A program made the position numbers and the translations under genes. DNA of 64,000 nucleotides, from positions 26,368,299 through 26,432,298 of the forward strand of contig OX388329.1 in assembly GCA_947579605.1 (NCBI GenBank). Direction: 5' to 3'. The DNA comes from Athripsodes cinereus (lineage: Eukaryota > Arthropoda > Insecta > Trichoptera > Leptoceridae). The notes below the pieces were generated by a model. It did not search any database, was not told the DNA's origin, and worked only from the letters and a program-made list of their open reading frames with translations. The number at the start of each line of letters is the position of its first letter. Position 1 is the first letter of the stretch. Of this stretch, positions 45,509 through 56,334 are shown in pieces.

Positions 45509-45559
45509 TGAATAAATTTAATTTGGAAATTATACAGTGTTTTTAAATTCATTTTAATT

Positions 45560-46554
45560 TAATAGTTAATTATGTATCCGTTATCCCAAGACACTACATA
45601 AAAATATAAATTTAGTTTTAAATTTAACATACACATGGCGATATTATAAATTGTTATATAATAATCCTACATTCTCTTAAAGAAATTGTATATAGCAGTT
45701 TTATGAATGGACAATGAATAAGCACAGAGTTCATTGTAATATAATAAACAAAACATATATATTATTTTTTATTGTTTCTCGCACAGCGGTACGTGGCATA
45801 TCATTAGTACCTACTATTATTATTATTATCATTCCTGTTGATGGCCCAAAGACAATATTATTATTATAATTATTCCTGTATCGCAAATTGTGTATTATTA
45901 AGATGTCTATATAATTATTTTAAACCTAGTTGATTTCGATTTTATCAGGGAAGATGAAGGATAACGATGGTGTCACAACATCGAATATTTCAATTTTAAA
46001 ACTTGATTGTTTACTGCATTCAGTTACTCTATTGAATTCCCAATTGTAAGAGATGTTATATGGTAAAGACAGATAAAATATTTGGTATTACATATTTTAC
46101 TTTGTTTTTTTGGTAATTATTTTTTCCATAAATATAAAAAAAAGTGACTACTACAAAAATATACGAACTAAATCATTACTTGGTATCATTCGAATTCGAT
46201 CATTTTGCATAGTCTCGAATCTATATATATAATAATCTCGAATCTCGAATCTAGAATCGAAATTTGCATAGTCTAATAAAAGAAAGGTAGGTACACAGCA
46301 AAAACAGGCTCAGGCTGAAGAACTCATTGAGGGGAACAAAACTGCATTTAAATCACGAAAACGAAAAAAAAAACAATGAACTTGTTTTTGCCATGTTGCT
46401 GCCTCGCTAGACTTGAGTCTGTTCTGGAGCAGTATATCTGACATATTGTATAAAGTATACTTTTAAAAATATAATTTTTTAATTTAATGTAATATTTGTT
46501 AAACCATTATGAATCAGTGTTTTTTTTGGTTATGGTGTCATTGTCACAATTTTG
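45560..46554. other. unassigned AT-rich sequence
   Basis: No supported gene. Near 46205-46265 the motif 'tctcgaatct' repeats several times, a small local expansion. Confidence 0.4.
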
Positions 46555-46562
46555 TACAAGAC

Positions 46563-46863
46563 ATACATACATACCACCACGCCGCTTCCCTCACGGGGTA
46601 GGCAGAAAGGATCGAGTGCCACTTCCTTCTATCCTTGAGTACTCGTACATCTTTCGCTTCCGTCACTGTAATACAATTCCTCATGCATGCTCTCCTATTC
46701 AATGTGCTCAACACGTGGCCGTCCTGTAGGATTTGATATAAATGATCTTGCCATTTGATCCTCTGAGGTCCACGTCTCCGAGCACCATTACTTTCAGCCA
46801 AATATATCTTCTAATTCATTCTGTGCTCATTCATTCTTTCCACATGCCCAAACCATCGTAACT
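46563..46863 (-). mobile_element. LINE group C, 301-bp insertion
   Basis: Minus-strand frame encodes G-P-Q-R-I-K-W-Q-D-H-L-Y-Q-I-L-Q-D-G-H-V, L-S-T-L-N-R-R-A-C-M-R-N-C, and R-R-K-W-H-S-I-L-S-A-Y-P-V-R-E-A-A before a TATG-repeat tail. An 8-bp match, tacaagac, at 46555-46562 and 46864-46871 is the likely target duplication. Confidence 0.85.
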
Positions 46864-46871
46864 TACAAGAC

Positions 46872-47574
46872 TTTGCTGCAAAATTAACTACAGGCTTAAA
46901 ACTATAAAGAGACGGATATGAAAATGTATTTGGATATCCTATCACACACAAACAATACAACGCCAAAGAACAATTTTCACAATTAATATACACATCAAAA
47001 TGCCAGCATGATTCGTATAGAACAATTTTTGTTGTTTTTTATTTATAATTGTGCCCCGCAGGTAGTTCAGTACAAGTTCGTCTACTAGTGCATAATGTGC
47101 AACACAATTGCAATACAATACAATGGAACATGATATAGTAATCACAATTAATTGATTGCATGATAGTTTTATTTTCTTACTTCATAAGTACTTGTCCGTT
47201 CTATCCTTTAACCTTTTAAATGTATTGTGATTGATTCTGTAGAGTCATTGCGTGTGTTTTTTTTAATATAATTATAAATGGACTTTCGCCCTTACAACAG
47301 GTCATCTAGTTAAGCAATATTGTTATAGTTCATACTTAATTTTAATATTACAATGAATATTTTGAACAGTCTAATTCCTCTATATAACTTTTATTATTTT
47401 CAATGCTAGCTTTTAACAATGAACAATTCTATCTAACCTTCAGCATTCTTTTTGTGCCTAGTGCTGAACCAAGATTTCCTATTTGAGTTTTCACAATCCC
47501 TTGCTAAACATCTCTCTTCCAATCCAGACATGCTACTCTACATAATAATGTCATTGGACTATCTTGTCTGTAAA
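46872..47574. other. unassigned; right part may extend the LINE UTR
   Basis: No coding match. 47400-47574 lies directly upstream of the LINE 3' UTR and could be its 5' continuation, but I cannot read a frame. Confidence 0.35.
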
Positions 47575-48030
47575 AATGGTTGCTAGTCTTCTGTTGCGTT
47601 TACATGTATAAATATTACCAAGGTTTTCAAGACATTTTTTTTTCGTGTATCCAAATACCATGAGCAGTCCTACCCCATCCCTTCCACTTTATCCCATCCC
47701 TCCCTCCCAACATCTGTGTAGAGTCGCTTATCCGATGTTGTTTCTTTTGTTTGTATTTTAAGTAGCTTATTCTATGTGTAAATTTATTTTGGTATACCTA
47801 TGTATTTATTTATCCATATACCTTAAATCATTTTATTTTGTTTTATTTATTTATATATTATTATTGTTTTATTTATTGTTTTTTGTTTAATGGGTTAGTT
47901 GGAAGATATTGCGCTTCAGCGATAAACTCGCCCATTGCACAAAATTATGTATTCACTGGTAATGTTGTCATGTTTTTTTTTTATTATTTGTATACTAATT
48001 TTGTGCAATAAAGATTATTATTATTATTAT
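47575..48030 (+). mobile_element. LINE 3' UTR with terminal stem-loop, copy 2
   Basis: Shared blocks with the inverted copy at 60.94-61.45 kb, in order: 'gtcttctgttgcgtttacat', 'tttttcgtgtatccaaatac', 'gagcagtcctacccc', 'ccttccactttatcccatcc', 'gagtcgcttatccgatgttg' and 'tgtgtaaatttattttggta'. Then come the box 'gggttagttggaagatattg', the stem arms ttgcacaaaatta and taattttgtgcaa, AATAAAG and (TTA)n. No open frame. Confidence 0.8.
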
Positions 48031-48181
48031 TGTCTGGGGCCTATTTATGTTTCAGCATTCTTGTTTTCATTTAGACTCTTAAAGTTAATTTTTCTACTGT
48101 CCAATTTCACATATCTGATGTCTTAAAATATAGTTTATCTGACAAATATAAGAATACGGTATATTTTCGGATTGTATAAAG

Positions 48182-48654
48182 CAGGGATGTTGCCAATATT
48201 CGCATCCGCATCCGCAAATGCGGAGCTTCCGCATGTATTTGCACATCTGCATCCGCATCCGCATCCGCAATAATCGATGCGGATGTTCATGCGGATGCGG
48301 ATGTAAGACAATTTGCGACAAGAAAGAAATGGGGCGGGACCGGCGAAAGGCGCGTGCCGTTTGCACTTGACATTAACCAATGGGAACGAAAATAATGGTG
48401 ACAAGATCCGACGCGTTTTTATTTTTGCAAATAACAAAGAAGAAAAAAAAATTTCGGCAAAAAATCCATAATATTATTGTAGCAAAAATTTCGTCACATA
48501 TTTGACAGTGGGGCCTACCAACTAAGATAGTTCCTACTTTTTTTCTATAACATCTTAAACATCCGCATCCGCATCCGCGGATGTGAGCCTTCAAAAATCC
48601 GCATCCGCATTCACATCCGCGGATGTGTAAAAATCGACATCCGCAACATCCCTA
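48182..48654. mobile_element. (GCGGAT)-rich MITE, hAT-like ends
   Basis: Starts CAGGGATGTTGC and ends GCAACATCCCTA, near-perfect 12-bp inverted repeats. Both subterminal regions are packed with GCATCC/GGATGC hexamers, several as ccgcggatgtg palindromes. The centre (48330-48420) is CpG-rich ('gggcgggaccggcg', 'aaggcgcgtgccg'), then a CCAAT-like 'aaccaatggg'. No transposase. An 8-bp duplication is not clear (gtataaag left, gtagtaac right), so hAT membership rests on terminal form only. Confidence 0.7.
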
Positions 48655-48656
48655 GT

Positions 48657-48694
48657 AGTAACCTGGTTTCGACTTATAAAGTCATTGTCAAATT
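48657..48694 (-). ncRNA. variant hammerhead-like motif, family 2 copy c
   Basis: Minus strand: UUGACAA (48685-48691), extra U, helix II GACUU/AAGUC (48671-48683), GAA (48668-48670), ACC-A-GGU (48661-48667). Helix I is lost (AAU against ACU). Same U3/A8 core as copies a and b. The MITE ends just beside it. Confidence 0.45.
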
Positions 48695-48774
48695 ATTTGT
48701 TTTTTTAATTTGACAATGTTTAGTTAGACAAAATAAAAATTGTTTGATTATATAAAGAAACATAGAAGTGATTG

Positions 48775-49050
48775 AAAAAGGATGAAAGTGGAATAAATGC
48801 AATGGAGATGCTGTCGATCTATGATAACATAGAGTAAGGAATAAGGATATTAGGAAAATGATTGGATGCTAGAGGAGTGTTTTCTCCTACTCAACACATT
48901 TGGATGTGTTGAGTAGGAGAAATCGGCGTGTGTGTATGAGAAATCGTATGAATGTAGAGCAAGCGAAAAAATTATCTAAGGATAAACCTATATGATATAC
49001 GCATCCTCTCTAACTACACCACTTGGGATACGGCACAAAGGCAAAGATTC
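48775..49050 (+). mobile_element. LINE group C, heavily decayed copy
   Basis: Broken frames preserve K-D-E-S-G-I-N-A-M-E-M, then L-S-R-R-N-R-R-V-C-M-R-N-R-M-N-V-E-Q-A-K-K, and near the end H-L-G-Y-G-T. A local direct/inverted motif (cctactcaacacat ... tgttgagtaggag, 48892-48921) interrupts the alignment. Confidence 0.65.
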
Positions 49051-49834
49051 ATAAATAAATTTGTAAAAGAATATGAATTCTACAGTACTTAACTATTAAT
49101 TGAATTTAAAATATTAATAATTTGAAAACATTCGTTAGAATTGTATCAAATTTGACATGCGGAAAATTTCGATGTTTCTTCGGAAATTTTGTCTCCACTG
49201 ATTTCATTATTTTAAACCGTGGTCCTTTTTATTTAATACATACAAATATTTTTTGCAAAGATACAGGTAACTAAAAATATTAAAAAAAGGATACCTGTAG
49301 TCAGCGAAAAATAATAAATATATTCCATTGGGTGACGTTATGTATGTAGATTATATAGGCATGTATTATAATATGTACTAAGCTTGTGTAGGTTAAAATC
49401 TTTATGTTGTTTATTAATATATTACAATATAATTATAATCATCGGTGATAATCATACGATGCGATGGAATCATAATTGAAGATACCTAATAATGGAACAG
49501 AAATTATATAAGTGTGTTCCAATGTTGGTATATTGGTATATTTGTATGTATGTATAGACCAGTGAAGTGCATTCCATATATGCAAAAATCACCGCGTGCC
49601 TACAGCAAAACAAATGCATTTGTTAAGAATATTTAATATTTTTTATTGGTTAACTGGATTTAGGCACATTTTCCAGATGTAACATTTATTTATGTATTTG
49701 ATAGTATTAATAAAACATTTTTTTTTTATTTCGGCGTGGAATTCTATTACCTAAACACCGACACAGTAATTGAATGAATGAATTATTTGACAGTATTTAA
49801 ATATGACAAATTATAAAAATCCATCTAACTGGGC
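49051..49834. other. unassigned AT-rich sequence
   Basis: No gene. The segment 49559-49600 ('gaccagtgaagtgcattcca', then 'tatatgcaaaaatc') resembles, in reverse, 52363-52405, a possible MITE end. Confidence 0.35.
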
Positions 49835-49940
49835 ATAAGCCCTACCAAGGCGGACCGAATCAGTTTTAACATTGTGCAAAATCTAATCGAAAGAAGTGAG
49901 AAAAGCATCCCAATGCTTACGAATAGGCTCTAGGCTGGAA
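49835..49940 (+). repeat. repeat family Y, copy 3 (extended)
   Basis: 'aaggcggaccgaatcagttt' (compare 30794-30820) is followed by 'gagaaaagcatcccaatgct', 'tacgaatagg' and 'ctctaggctgg', matching family Y. Diverged. Confidence 0.45.
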
Positions 49941-50204
49941 TTTTTTTCTGTCATTTTGGTAAAGTAATATACCAAAATGATAAGACAGTGAAATATCGCA
50001 AATTGCTATATCATATTGAAAATTTGGCGACAGGAGAGAGTAGAATGTTGATAATTCAAGTGTTATCTTAAATTTTCTGTAGAAAACTATGAATATAATA
50101 AAAAAATCATCACGACCGACATAAAAAGTCTAGTCCCGCTACTGGTAGAGACCAGTGGTTCTTACCAAGGGCATCAGCGCCCCTTTGTTGGCGTCTTGGA
50201 GGTT

Positions 50205-50285
50205 TGGTGGTCTTTTACAGGACACTCGAAAACTTATGGAAAAGAATGAGAGACAATTTTTTGCCAGGTGCTCCATAGAAGATAT
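50205..50285 (-). repeat. repeat family X, end fragment
   Basis: 'ggtcttttacaggacactcg', 'aaaacttatgg' and 'ccaggtgctccatag' match the left end of family X in reverse. Confidence 0.65.
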
Positions 50286-50617
50286 GGAAAAAAATGTGGT
50301 CCAAAAATTTATTATTAAATAAAAACAAGTAGATCGTGAAATATTCCAAATTCCTATATCAATTTGCTAAACCACTATCCCCCTCCCTAGAGAAAATGCT
50401 GGATACGCCAATACTTCAATATACAACGTACCTATCTATCTGTTATGATGCATGTATTTTATATTGTAGGTAATGGGTAATATTTGTTAATAGGTATATT
50501 TCCATTCTTTTAGCGGATGTTGCAAAGAAATTTGATTGTTGTATCTACATTATCATTTCTTAAACATCGATTTGATACAAGCGGTTCTTAAATGGCCAAT
50601 TCAAATAACATAATCTT
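50286..50617. other. unassigned AT-rich sequence
   Basis: No supported feature. Confidence 0.35.
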
Positions 50618-50835
50618 TCATGGAACACCTCCAGAGAATAATTGGTCTTTCACTCTTTTTTATATGTTTTCAAGTGTCCTGTTAAAGGAAGGTGTTAATA
50701 AAGTTAATTTTTTTAATTCGGTGATGAGATTTGCCACACACCCTGAACATCTTAATCTTTGTTTGGCACGGAGAAGACAGCTTGCAAGTTTGTCACATGC
50801 AGCTGGTCTGCTGGCTATGTCGTAATGGTTTAGTA
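50618..50835 (+). repeat. repeat family X, well-preserved copy
   Basis: 'catggaacacctccagagaa', 'tcaagtgtcctgttaaagga', 'tcggtgatgagatttgccac', 'acaccctgaacatc', 'ggcacggagaagacagcttg' and 'gcagctggtctgctggct'. The terminal hairpin part is deleted, and a group B LINE is inserted directly after it. Confidence 0.75.
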
Positions 50836-50845
50836 ATATTATGAT

Positions 50846-51111
50846 CATCATCATCATCATCATCGCCCTCAACGCTCCTCTCAGGAGCACAGGGCAGAAA
50901 CCAGCCTCATCGATTCAGAGCGTCTCTGTGCCAATTGCGTCATCTCTTTCCACGACATTCCTTGCGCTCAGATATCGTTGTCATATGAACGGTGTATTGT
51001 GAAAGAGGGACGCCCGGGCCGACGGAACCCCTGCGGACGGAAGAACAGTGCTCTTTTTGGCCAACTATCATTAGGCATTCTCAAAACATGTCCAAGCCAG
51101 GACCATCGTCT
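50846..51111 (-). mobile_element. LINE group B, 266-bp insertion
   Basis: Almost identical to 33228-33480 over its length, including the (GAT)n tail and the stretch encoding R-R-P-G-R-P-S-F-T. Point differences are few by eye. A 10-bp duplication, atattatgat, lies at 50836-50845 and 51112-51121. The high match to the 33-kb copy indicates a recently active subfamily. Confidence 0.92.
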
Positions 51112-51121
51112 ATATTATGAT

Positions 51122-52131
51122 AGTAACAAAAAAATATTTAATAAATTGATGTTTCTTTTTTCCCTTTTGCACATTTCATACTGATTAATAATAATTTTCA
51201 AAATGTCATATAAACCATCAAAAAGATTATCATTGAAACCATGTATAACTCTCTTATTGCTCATTTGTGGATTCTTGTTTTATTGACTATTTATTATGTT
51301 GTGTACAGTCTAAAGCTGATTGTGCGCATCATAAAAATTATGTATAAAAATTAATATGGCAAAAAATATTGGTTTGATGGGAGAAATCACTTCATAGTGA
51401 CAATCTCGCCACAGCATAACGTCATAAAGTATTTTAAAATTTAAAATTTTGTATTGTTTTGTTTACACTGTTAAATAATGACGATGTGCAAAAAGAATAA
51501 AATTAACCAACATGTAAAAAAAGCCGAGGCCGTTAAAAAAATATCCATTAAAGATATAGAAGCACTTGTTGTAGCAGCACCATTTTACAATACTCGATTT
51601 AAAATATTGCTATAAAATATTATGAATGTCGGCTGAATAAAACAAAAAAAAACTACATTTGCGTGGGTGTTTGAATGGATGTTAAATGTACTGAATACAA
51701 CATAATATTAAAAGACTTACATAGAAGTTTTAATAATAAAACAATTGGTGCCTCTCAGTGGCGGAACTAGACATTTAATATTGGGCATGTTTGTTGTAAT
51801 GTTTCTTATTTATTTCTATTACTCTTTTTGCAAATCATCATCATTATGAAAACAGTGATAAAAAAACAGTATAAAATTTAAAATACCAGGACGATATTAT
51901 GTAGATTAGCCCACATCGCCGCGAACGAGACTCCACTAGGAGGAAGATTGCCTGGAACGCTACCTAAAAGATAGAAGGATAGATGGTCTTCAACGTCGCA
52001 AGAGGAAATAAGTCCCGAACACACAGATCAATGATCTTTTACAAGCAGAAGAAGATATTATACAGTGGTGAGATTATGACTATGCTGAATAAGAGGTTCT
52101 ACCATTTTATTCTATTTGTTGTATAATTGCT
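51122..52131. other. unassigned AT-rich sequence
   Basis: No gene. 51755-51780 has 'cagtggcggaactagacatt', shared with 12163. 51905-52025 is GC-richer and may belong to the LINE fragment that follows. Confidence 0.35.
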
Positions 52132-52314
52132 AAGAGAAGGTGGTCCATAAAAGAGGAATCTGGCTCAATCGATGAAGATGTCATTATTCAAGGAGTACCT
52201 CAAGGATCAGTCTTTGGTCCTATACTGTTTATCTTGTACATAGGATGCATTGACCGCCTACTGGAAGAGTGTGGCATGCAAAATAATGCATACTGTAAAA
52301 TTTATCAACTCTAG
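52132..52314 (+). mobile_element. LINE reverse-transcriptase palm fragment
   Basis: The only piece of RT catalytic domain in the window. It encodes I-I-Q-G-V-P-Q-G-S-V-F-G-P-I-L-F-I-L-Y-I, the conserved GVPQGSVLGP motif region, then R-L-L-E-E-C-G. The following A-Y-C-K-I-Y-Q-L stands where Y-A-D-D-T-Q-L is expected, so the catalytic Asp pair is lost, then a stop. Motif form suits a CR1/L2/Jockey-type LINE; it is too short to assign. Confidence 0.75.
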
Positions 52315-52959
52315 AACATCAATGGTATGAATGATTGAATGAAAGCCACGCCATTGAAAGCCAACGAAACTTTTTGCATGTATGGAAATCACTGCACTGG
52401 TTTCTTTACATACCTGTCTATACTTACTTGAGCATCAATATGACCTAAATTATTTTATCATTGTTCTATGGGCATTGTTTTATTTCATACATATTGTATA
52501 AGTTGATATTATTATTGTTTTAGGAGAACATGCAAATAAAAATAATTATTGCCAAATATTGCTTTATTACAATACGTATGTAAGTTTGTTTTATTAGTCT
52601 AAATAACTATGAACTTTCAAACTGTTTATTTTAATTTGTGTTTATAATGTACATTATCCATTTAGCTCTCTTTGTATGATAAATTTTCACTTAAAATTTA
52701 AGTTTTTCACTGTCGTATGAATGACAGGTAGGTGACTAGTAGATTATCAGTTTAAGATACTTAGCACTTTCTATTCAGCAGCGTTGAGGTATATCACGAT
52801 CCTGAACATCAATATCTGATTTTGCCGCAGATAGGATGACAAGCTAAAACCTCAAGCTGACTCAAATTCTGACGTCTTTCAAGCGAGCCGTTAAGGTGAC
52901 AATGAAACCCACTACCCATCACTCCTATTCCTCCTCCTCTTTTTATTGTATTTATTTTA
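52315..52959. other. unassigned AT-rich sequence
   Basis: No gene. Includes the possible MITE-end block noted at 49.56 kb (52363-52405, inverted). Confidence 0.35.
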
Positions 52960-53095
52960 TTCTACGTAAGTTGGACGAGATCGCCCCTTTACGATAAATT
53001 CACCCTCTATAAATTGATTTTATTAAATTTAAATGTGTCTGTCTATAAAATTGAATGCTTTGTGACCAATGAACAGGAAAGAATAAATAAAGGAT
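52960..53095 (+). mobile_element. LINE 3'-UTR tail, diverged
   Basis: 'gtaagttggacgagatcgcc' and 'ttacgataaattcaccctct', ending 'gaacaggaaagaataaataa'. A degenerate version of the 30.07-kb tail. Confidence 0.55.
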
Positions 53096-55650
53096 TCAAG
53101 TTTTCGTACAAGTAATTTTTTTCTCAGTTACTTATCTGTTAAAAAAAAGGTCGATTGCCAGTCGTCTTTAGCATTTCGCTCTTCTAAATTGCTGTCAATG
53201 TTATCCAACCTTCGCCTAACGGTCATATGCTTTCGGGAATACCCCGCAGAATATATTAAATTGATCTTTCTTCATCATGCCTTTCTGGCTGTTCACTTAT
53301 ATGATGAAGATCGGTTTGTCTTGGAGGATTTTTTTGTTTGTTTTAAACCTCAATGTTCCCTCTGCGATGCAGCGATAAGTCAACCTAAAATAGAAACTTA
53401 GATAATCTCCTCAGAATCCGGCTATCAAAGGATAGAAATACTAGAGCAAAATTTTGATCCTTGTTGTATTACAATTGTTGGTGTATTGCAATGGTACATA
53501 GTTCATAGAATGGCGCTTCCCATATAATTGAATTTAATTCTAAAATTATTTAATACTATTTGCATACCGTGTCATTTCATAATTGATTTATAATATTGAT
53601 TAACATAGTCAAAGACAACCTATTATTGCCTATATTAAACGATTATTAAATAAGATAAGTTATAAAACATAATAATAATATTATTATCAACTTTTATACT
53701 TTGCTAATCGAGTACCGGTATTGTTCATTGGCGTGTCTTTCATGAAAGCCGAAAAACCAGCCTTTATCTGCTAATCAAAATAATTGAAAAATGACAAATA
53801 TGCATGCAGTCAACAATAAGATTATTTTCAATTACGTTCATATCGTCATGAATCATCTTAATTCTAAAACATCGAAAAACCCTTTCTCTGAATGCTACTG
53901 AACTGTTCACAGTAATTTATTTCTCTTCTCACATTTTTTCTTATGAGGCTTACGTTTTTGTCCTTCTCAAAGCTTAAGATTCTACCAGTGCTATCTCACT
54001 TTAAACGATTTGTCTCTCTTGGTTGTATAAGGGTCATTTTAATAAACACCACATCAAATTTCCGTAGGTAATGAATACGAGCAATAATCCAACAGTAAGC
54101 AAAAGTACGTAAAAATATTAATCCCTTTTCGTAATGTTCTTACGATTATAACGTATTGAATCAATTGTTCTATCTGATCACCAATGTTAACGATGTTGGG
54201 TACTGTCAGCTCTTGAATGTTTGACATTTTGTGTATAGCAGATTCAAATTATACATATTTTTTAATGTCTTTTGTTATAGTGTGATTATAACAACTATAA
54301 ATTTTATATCACCTACTTTATACCTATTTAATTTAGGGGTTGTTCTAACTATGTTGATAGTGCCTTTTACAAGGCTGGTTCGTTGTTCTAAAACAAGATA
54401 TTCCATCATTTACAGACTTTGGAGAGTTTGGAGACATTCAAAAACCCCGTTATTCGGAAGCTACCGTAAAGTGGGGCTACTTGGACACCTTTTTCGAATA
54501 TTTGGAATAGAAATTTTTAGATATTTTTAAAAAAGATTTTTTTTTGTTTTAAGATAAGGCGATACAAAAATACTTATTATACCGACCTCACTTTAAGGAA
54601 TACATATCTGTCATAAAAAGTTGATAAAATCATATATTGACTGAAAAAAAAAATTGAAATCAGTGCCCCTTAGTTGGGGCTTCTTGAACACTAAAATGTT
54701 TTTCAGAACAAATCACTCGATAAGCATTATATGTTATAAAATAGCAACGCAAAATGCAACTTAGGGATAGAAACACATACCTATTCATGTAAAAGTTGTG
54801 ATTTTAAATAAAATCAATAAAAAAAAACGAAAAATAATTTAAGTTTTATATTTTCTCCTTCAAAAGACGCATTAATTTGAAAACAAGCTGTCTAGTAGGT
54901 ATATCAACATCAACAATAATAACTTTATAATGAAGGTGGGTCTGCCCTGTATGAAAACCTAATACACATCACTGATATTATACTAACAAGTTCTGATGAA
55001 TTGACCTTTTGAATACAAAGTTTATTAATTTAAATAATATCGCACCTAGGGTCTGATGTTATCTTTCCTTAATACAACAATATTATGTTAATACTACTTC
55101 AGAATATTATATTGTAAGTATGAAAACAATTGCATTGAAATGTGATTCCAAGATAATGTACATTCTGTTTGATAGCGATTTAACAATTATTATACATTTT
55201 CAATTTGTTGATAATTCTGATAATGATATTTTATACTGTGTAGGTATACATCTATCTCCTTCACAACATCTCTTATTAGTGGATTATCCAGTATTTTCGC
55301 TACATGAAATGAATATTCGCCATTTTTATCCATTGGTTAAAAATTGAATTTCATGCATGTGTGATTTGGTCGATGTCGAACAAATCGAAAATAACCGTAC
55401 TTTTTAACAAAGTATGTAAATTATTATTTGTGTTGAAAATTGCATTTTCTCAAACAGTCGAATTCAGTGAAATTAATATGAAAAATAGCGAAAAAAAATA
55501 TTTAAAGTATGCACAAATTAAAAACTTCCTCTTACTCCTTCCTATAGTTCCCAGTCCTTGATGATGTGTGGATTGTGGATTTTTTTCTCTTTTTGGTTTA
55601 TATAACGATTTTTGTGTATTTTGTTTTAATATGACGTGGTTAGAAAGAAG
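53096..55650. other. unassigned AT-rich sequence, 2.5 kb
   Basis: No gene supported. Frames at 53189-53401, 54231-54530 and 55120-55347 (plus) lack family motifs. A short direct repeat, 'ggggctacttggacac' (54472) and 'ggggcttcttgaacac' (54676), hints at an unidentified element. Confidence 0.35.
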
Positions 55651-55652
55651 AA

Positions 55653-55857
55653 TTATTTATCGTGTCGAAACCCAGAAAAAAAACCAATCAAACTGATCTC
55701 CAGTACTGTGCAAAACGCACAGCAGGTGGAGATGCGTCAAAAATATCCTCCATAATGCAAGTGACAGGGCACAATGGACACTCCAACAAGTGTGGCTCAG
55801 TCTGTGATGCACCACAGTCACATGCTCCGGATTCGTCCGGAGCATGTGACTGAAGAA
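55653..55857 (-). mobile_element. LINE group F, copy with 5' snap-back
   Basis: Minus strand encodes A-C-D-C-G-A-S-Q-T-E-P-H-L-L-E-C-P-L-C, M-E-D-I-F-D-A-S-P-P and F-A-Q-Y-W-R-S-V with a stop, then the same 'cgacacgataaat' end as the 29.85-kb copy. At its 5' end a perfect 16-bp inverted repeat (55815-55830 and 55837-55852, loop attcgt) duplicates its first bases in opposite orientation. A weak gaagaat match flanks it. Confidence 0.88.
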
Positions 55858-56334
55858 TAATCACTTATATGGTGACAATATCGCCTTTGCATACCATCAC
55901 ATTTTGTTATATAAATTGATTTGTTGTTTTTATGTTATGTAACTGATGATGTGCGAAAAGAATAAAATTAATAAATAAAACGGAGAAAATTGAGTTAATT
56001 TTTTGGCTCTACTAACATTTCACTAGAAATGTATTTATTCACTGTCAATCTCAAAGCACAAATATGTTTATGGTTATGAGTAGATAAATATGTATATTGT
56101 GACACATTTAAGTGTATATGTATACGATGGCGTGCATATTATATTTATTACCTACAAGCTTTTTTTTATTGCCATCCACGCTTCTCAGCATTATACAACC
56201 AGATAAGTCTCCATATGATCAGTCATGGTCATACAAAAACTTAAAAGTCTAATGCCGGGAAAAATTCACCTATCCAGATATACACGATATCAAAGGATTA
56301 GGTTCAGAACGCGGGTTCAAAATACCAGCATTGT
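55858..56334. other. unassigned AT-rich sequence
   Basis: No supported feature. Confidence 0.35.

Larger units (their letters stand above)
45301..45559. mobile_element. Penelope-like foldback, perfect 107-bp arms
   Basis: Arms 45301-45407 and 45453-45559 are perfect reverse complements over all 107 bp, separated by a 45-bp loop. Each arm contains a complete hammerhead candidate, so both strands encode one. Outward of each ribozyme the arm continues 'gaggtgaataaatttaattt', 'ggaaattatacagtgttttt' and 'aaattcattttaatt'. Perfect arms mean recent origin, gene conversion or an assembly fold-back artefact. No retroelement coding sequence is beside it. Confidence 0.8.

Noticed and set aside
48094..48594. 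Three minus-strand frames rich in Cys, Gly, Arg and Met
   Set aside because: They are translations of the GCGGAT hexamers of a MITE and have no independent support.
53189..53401. 70-codon frame with several Cys, possibly a small secreted protein
   Set aside because: No signal peptide, no domain and no promoter or splice context; composition is compatible with chance.
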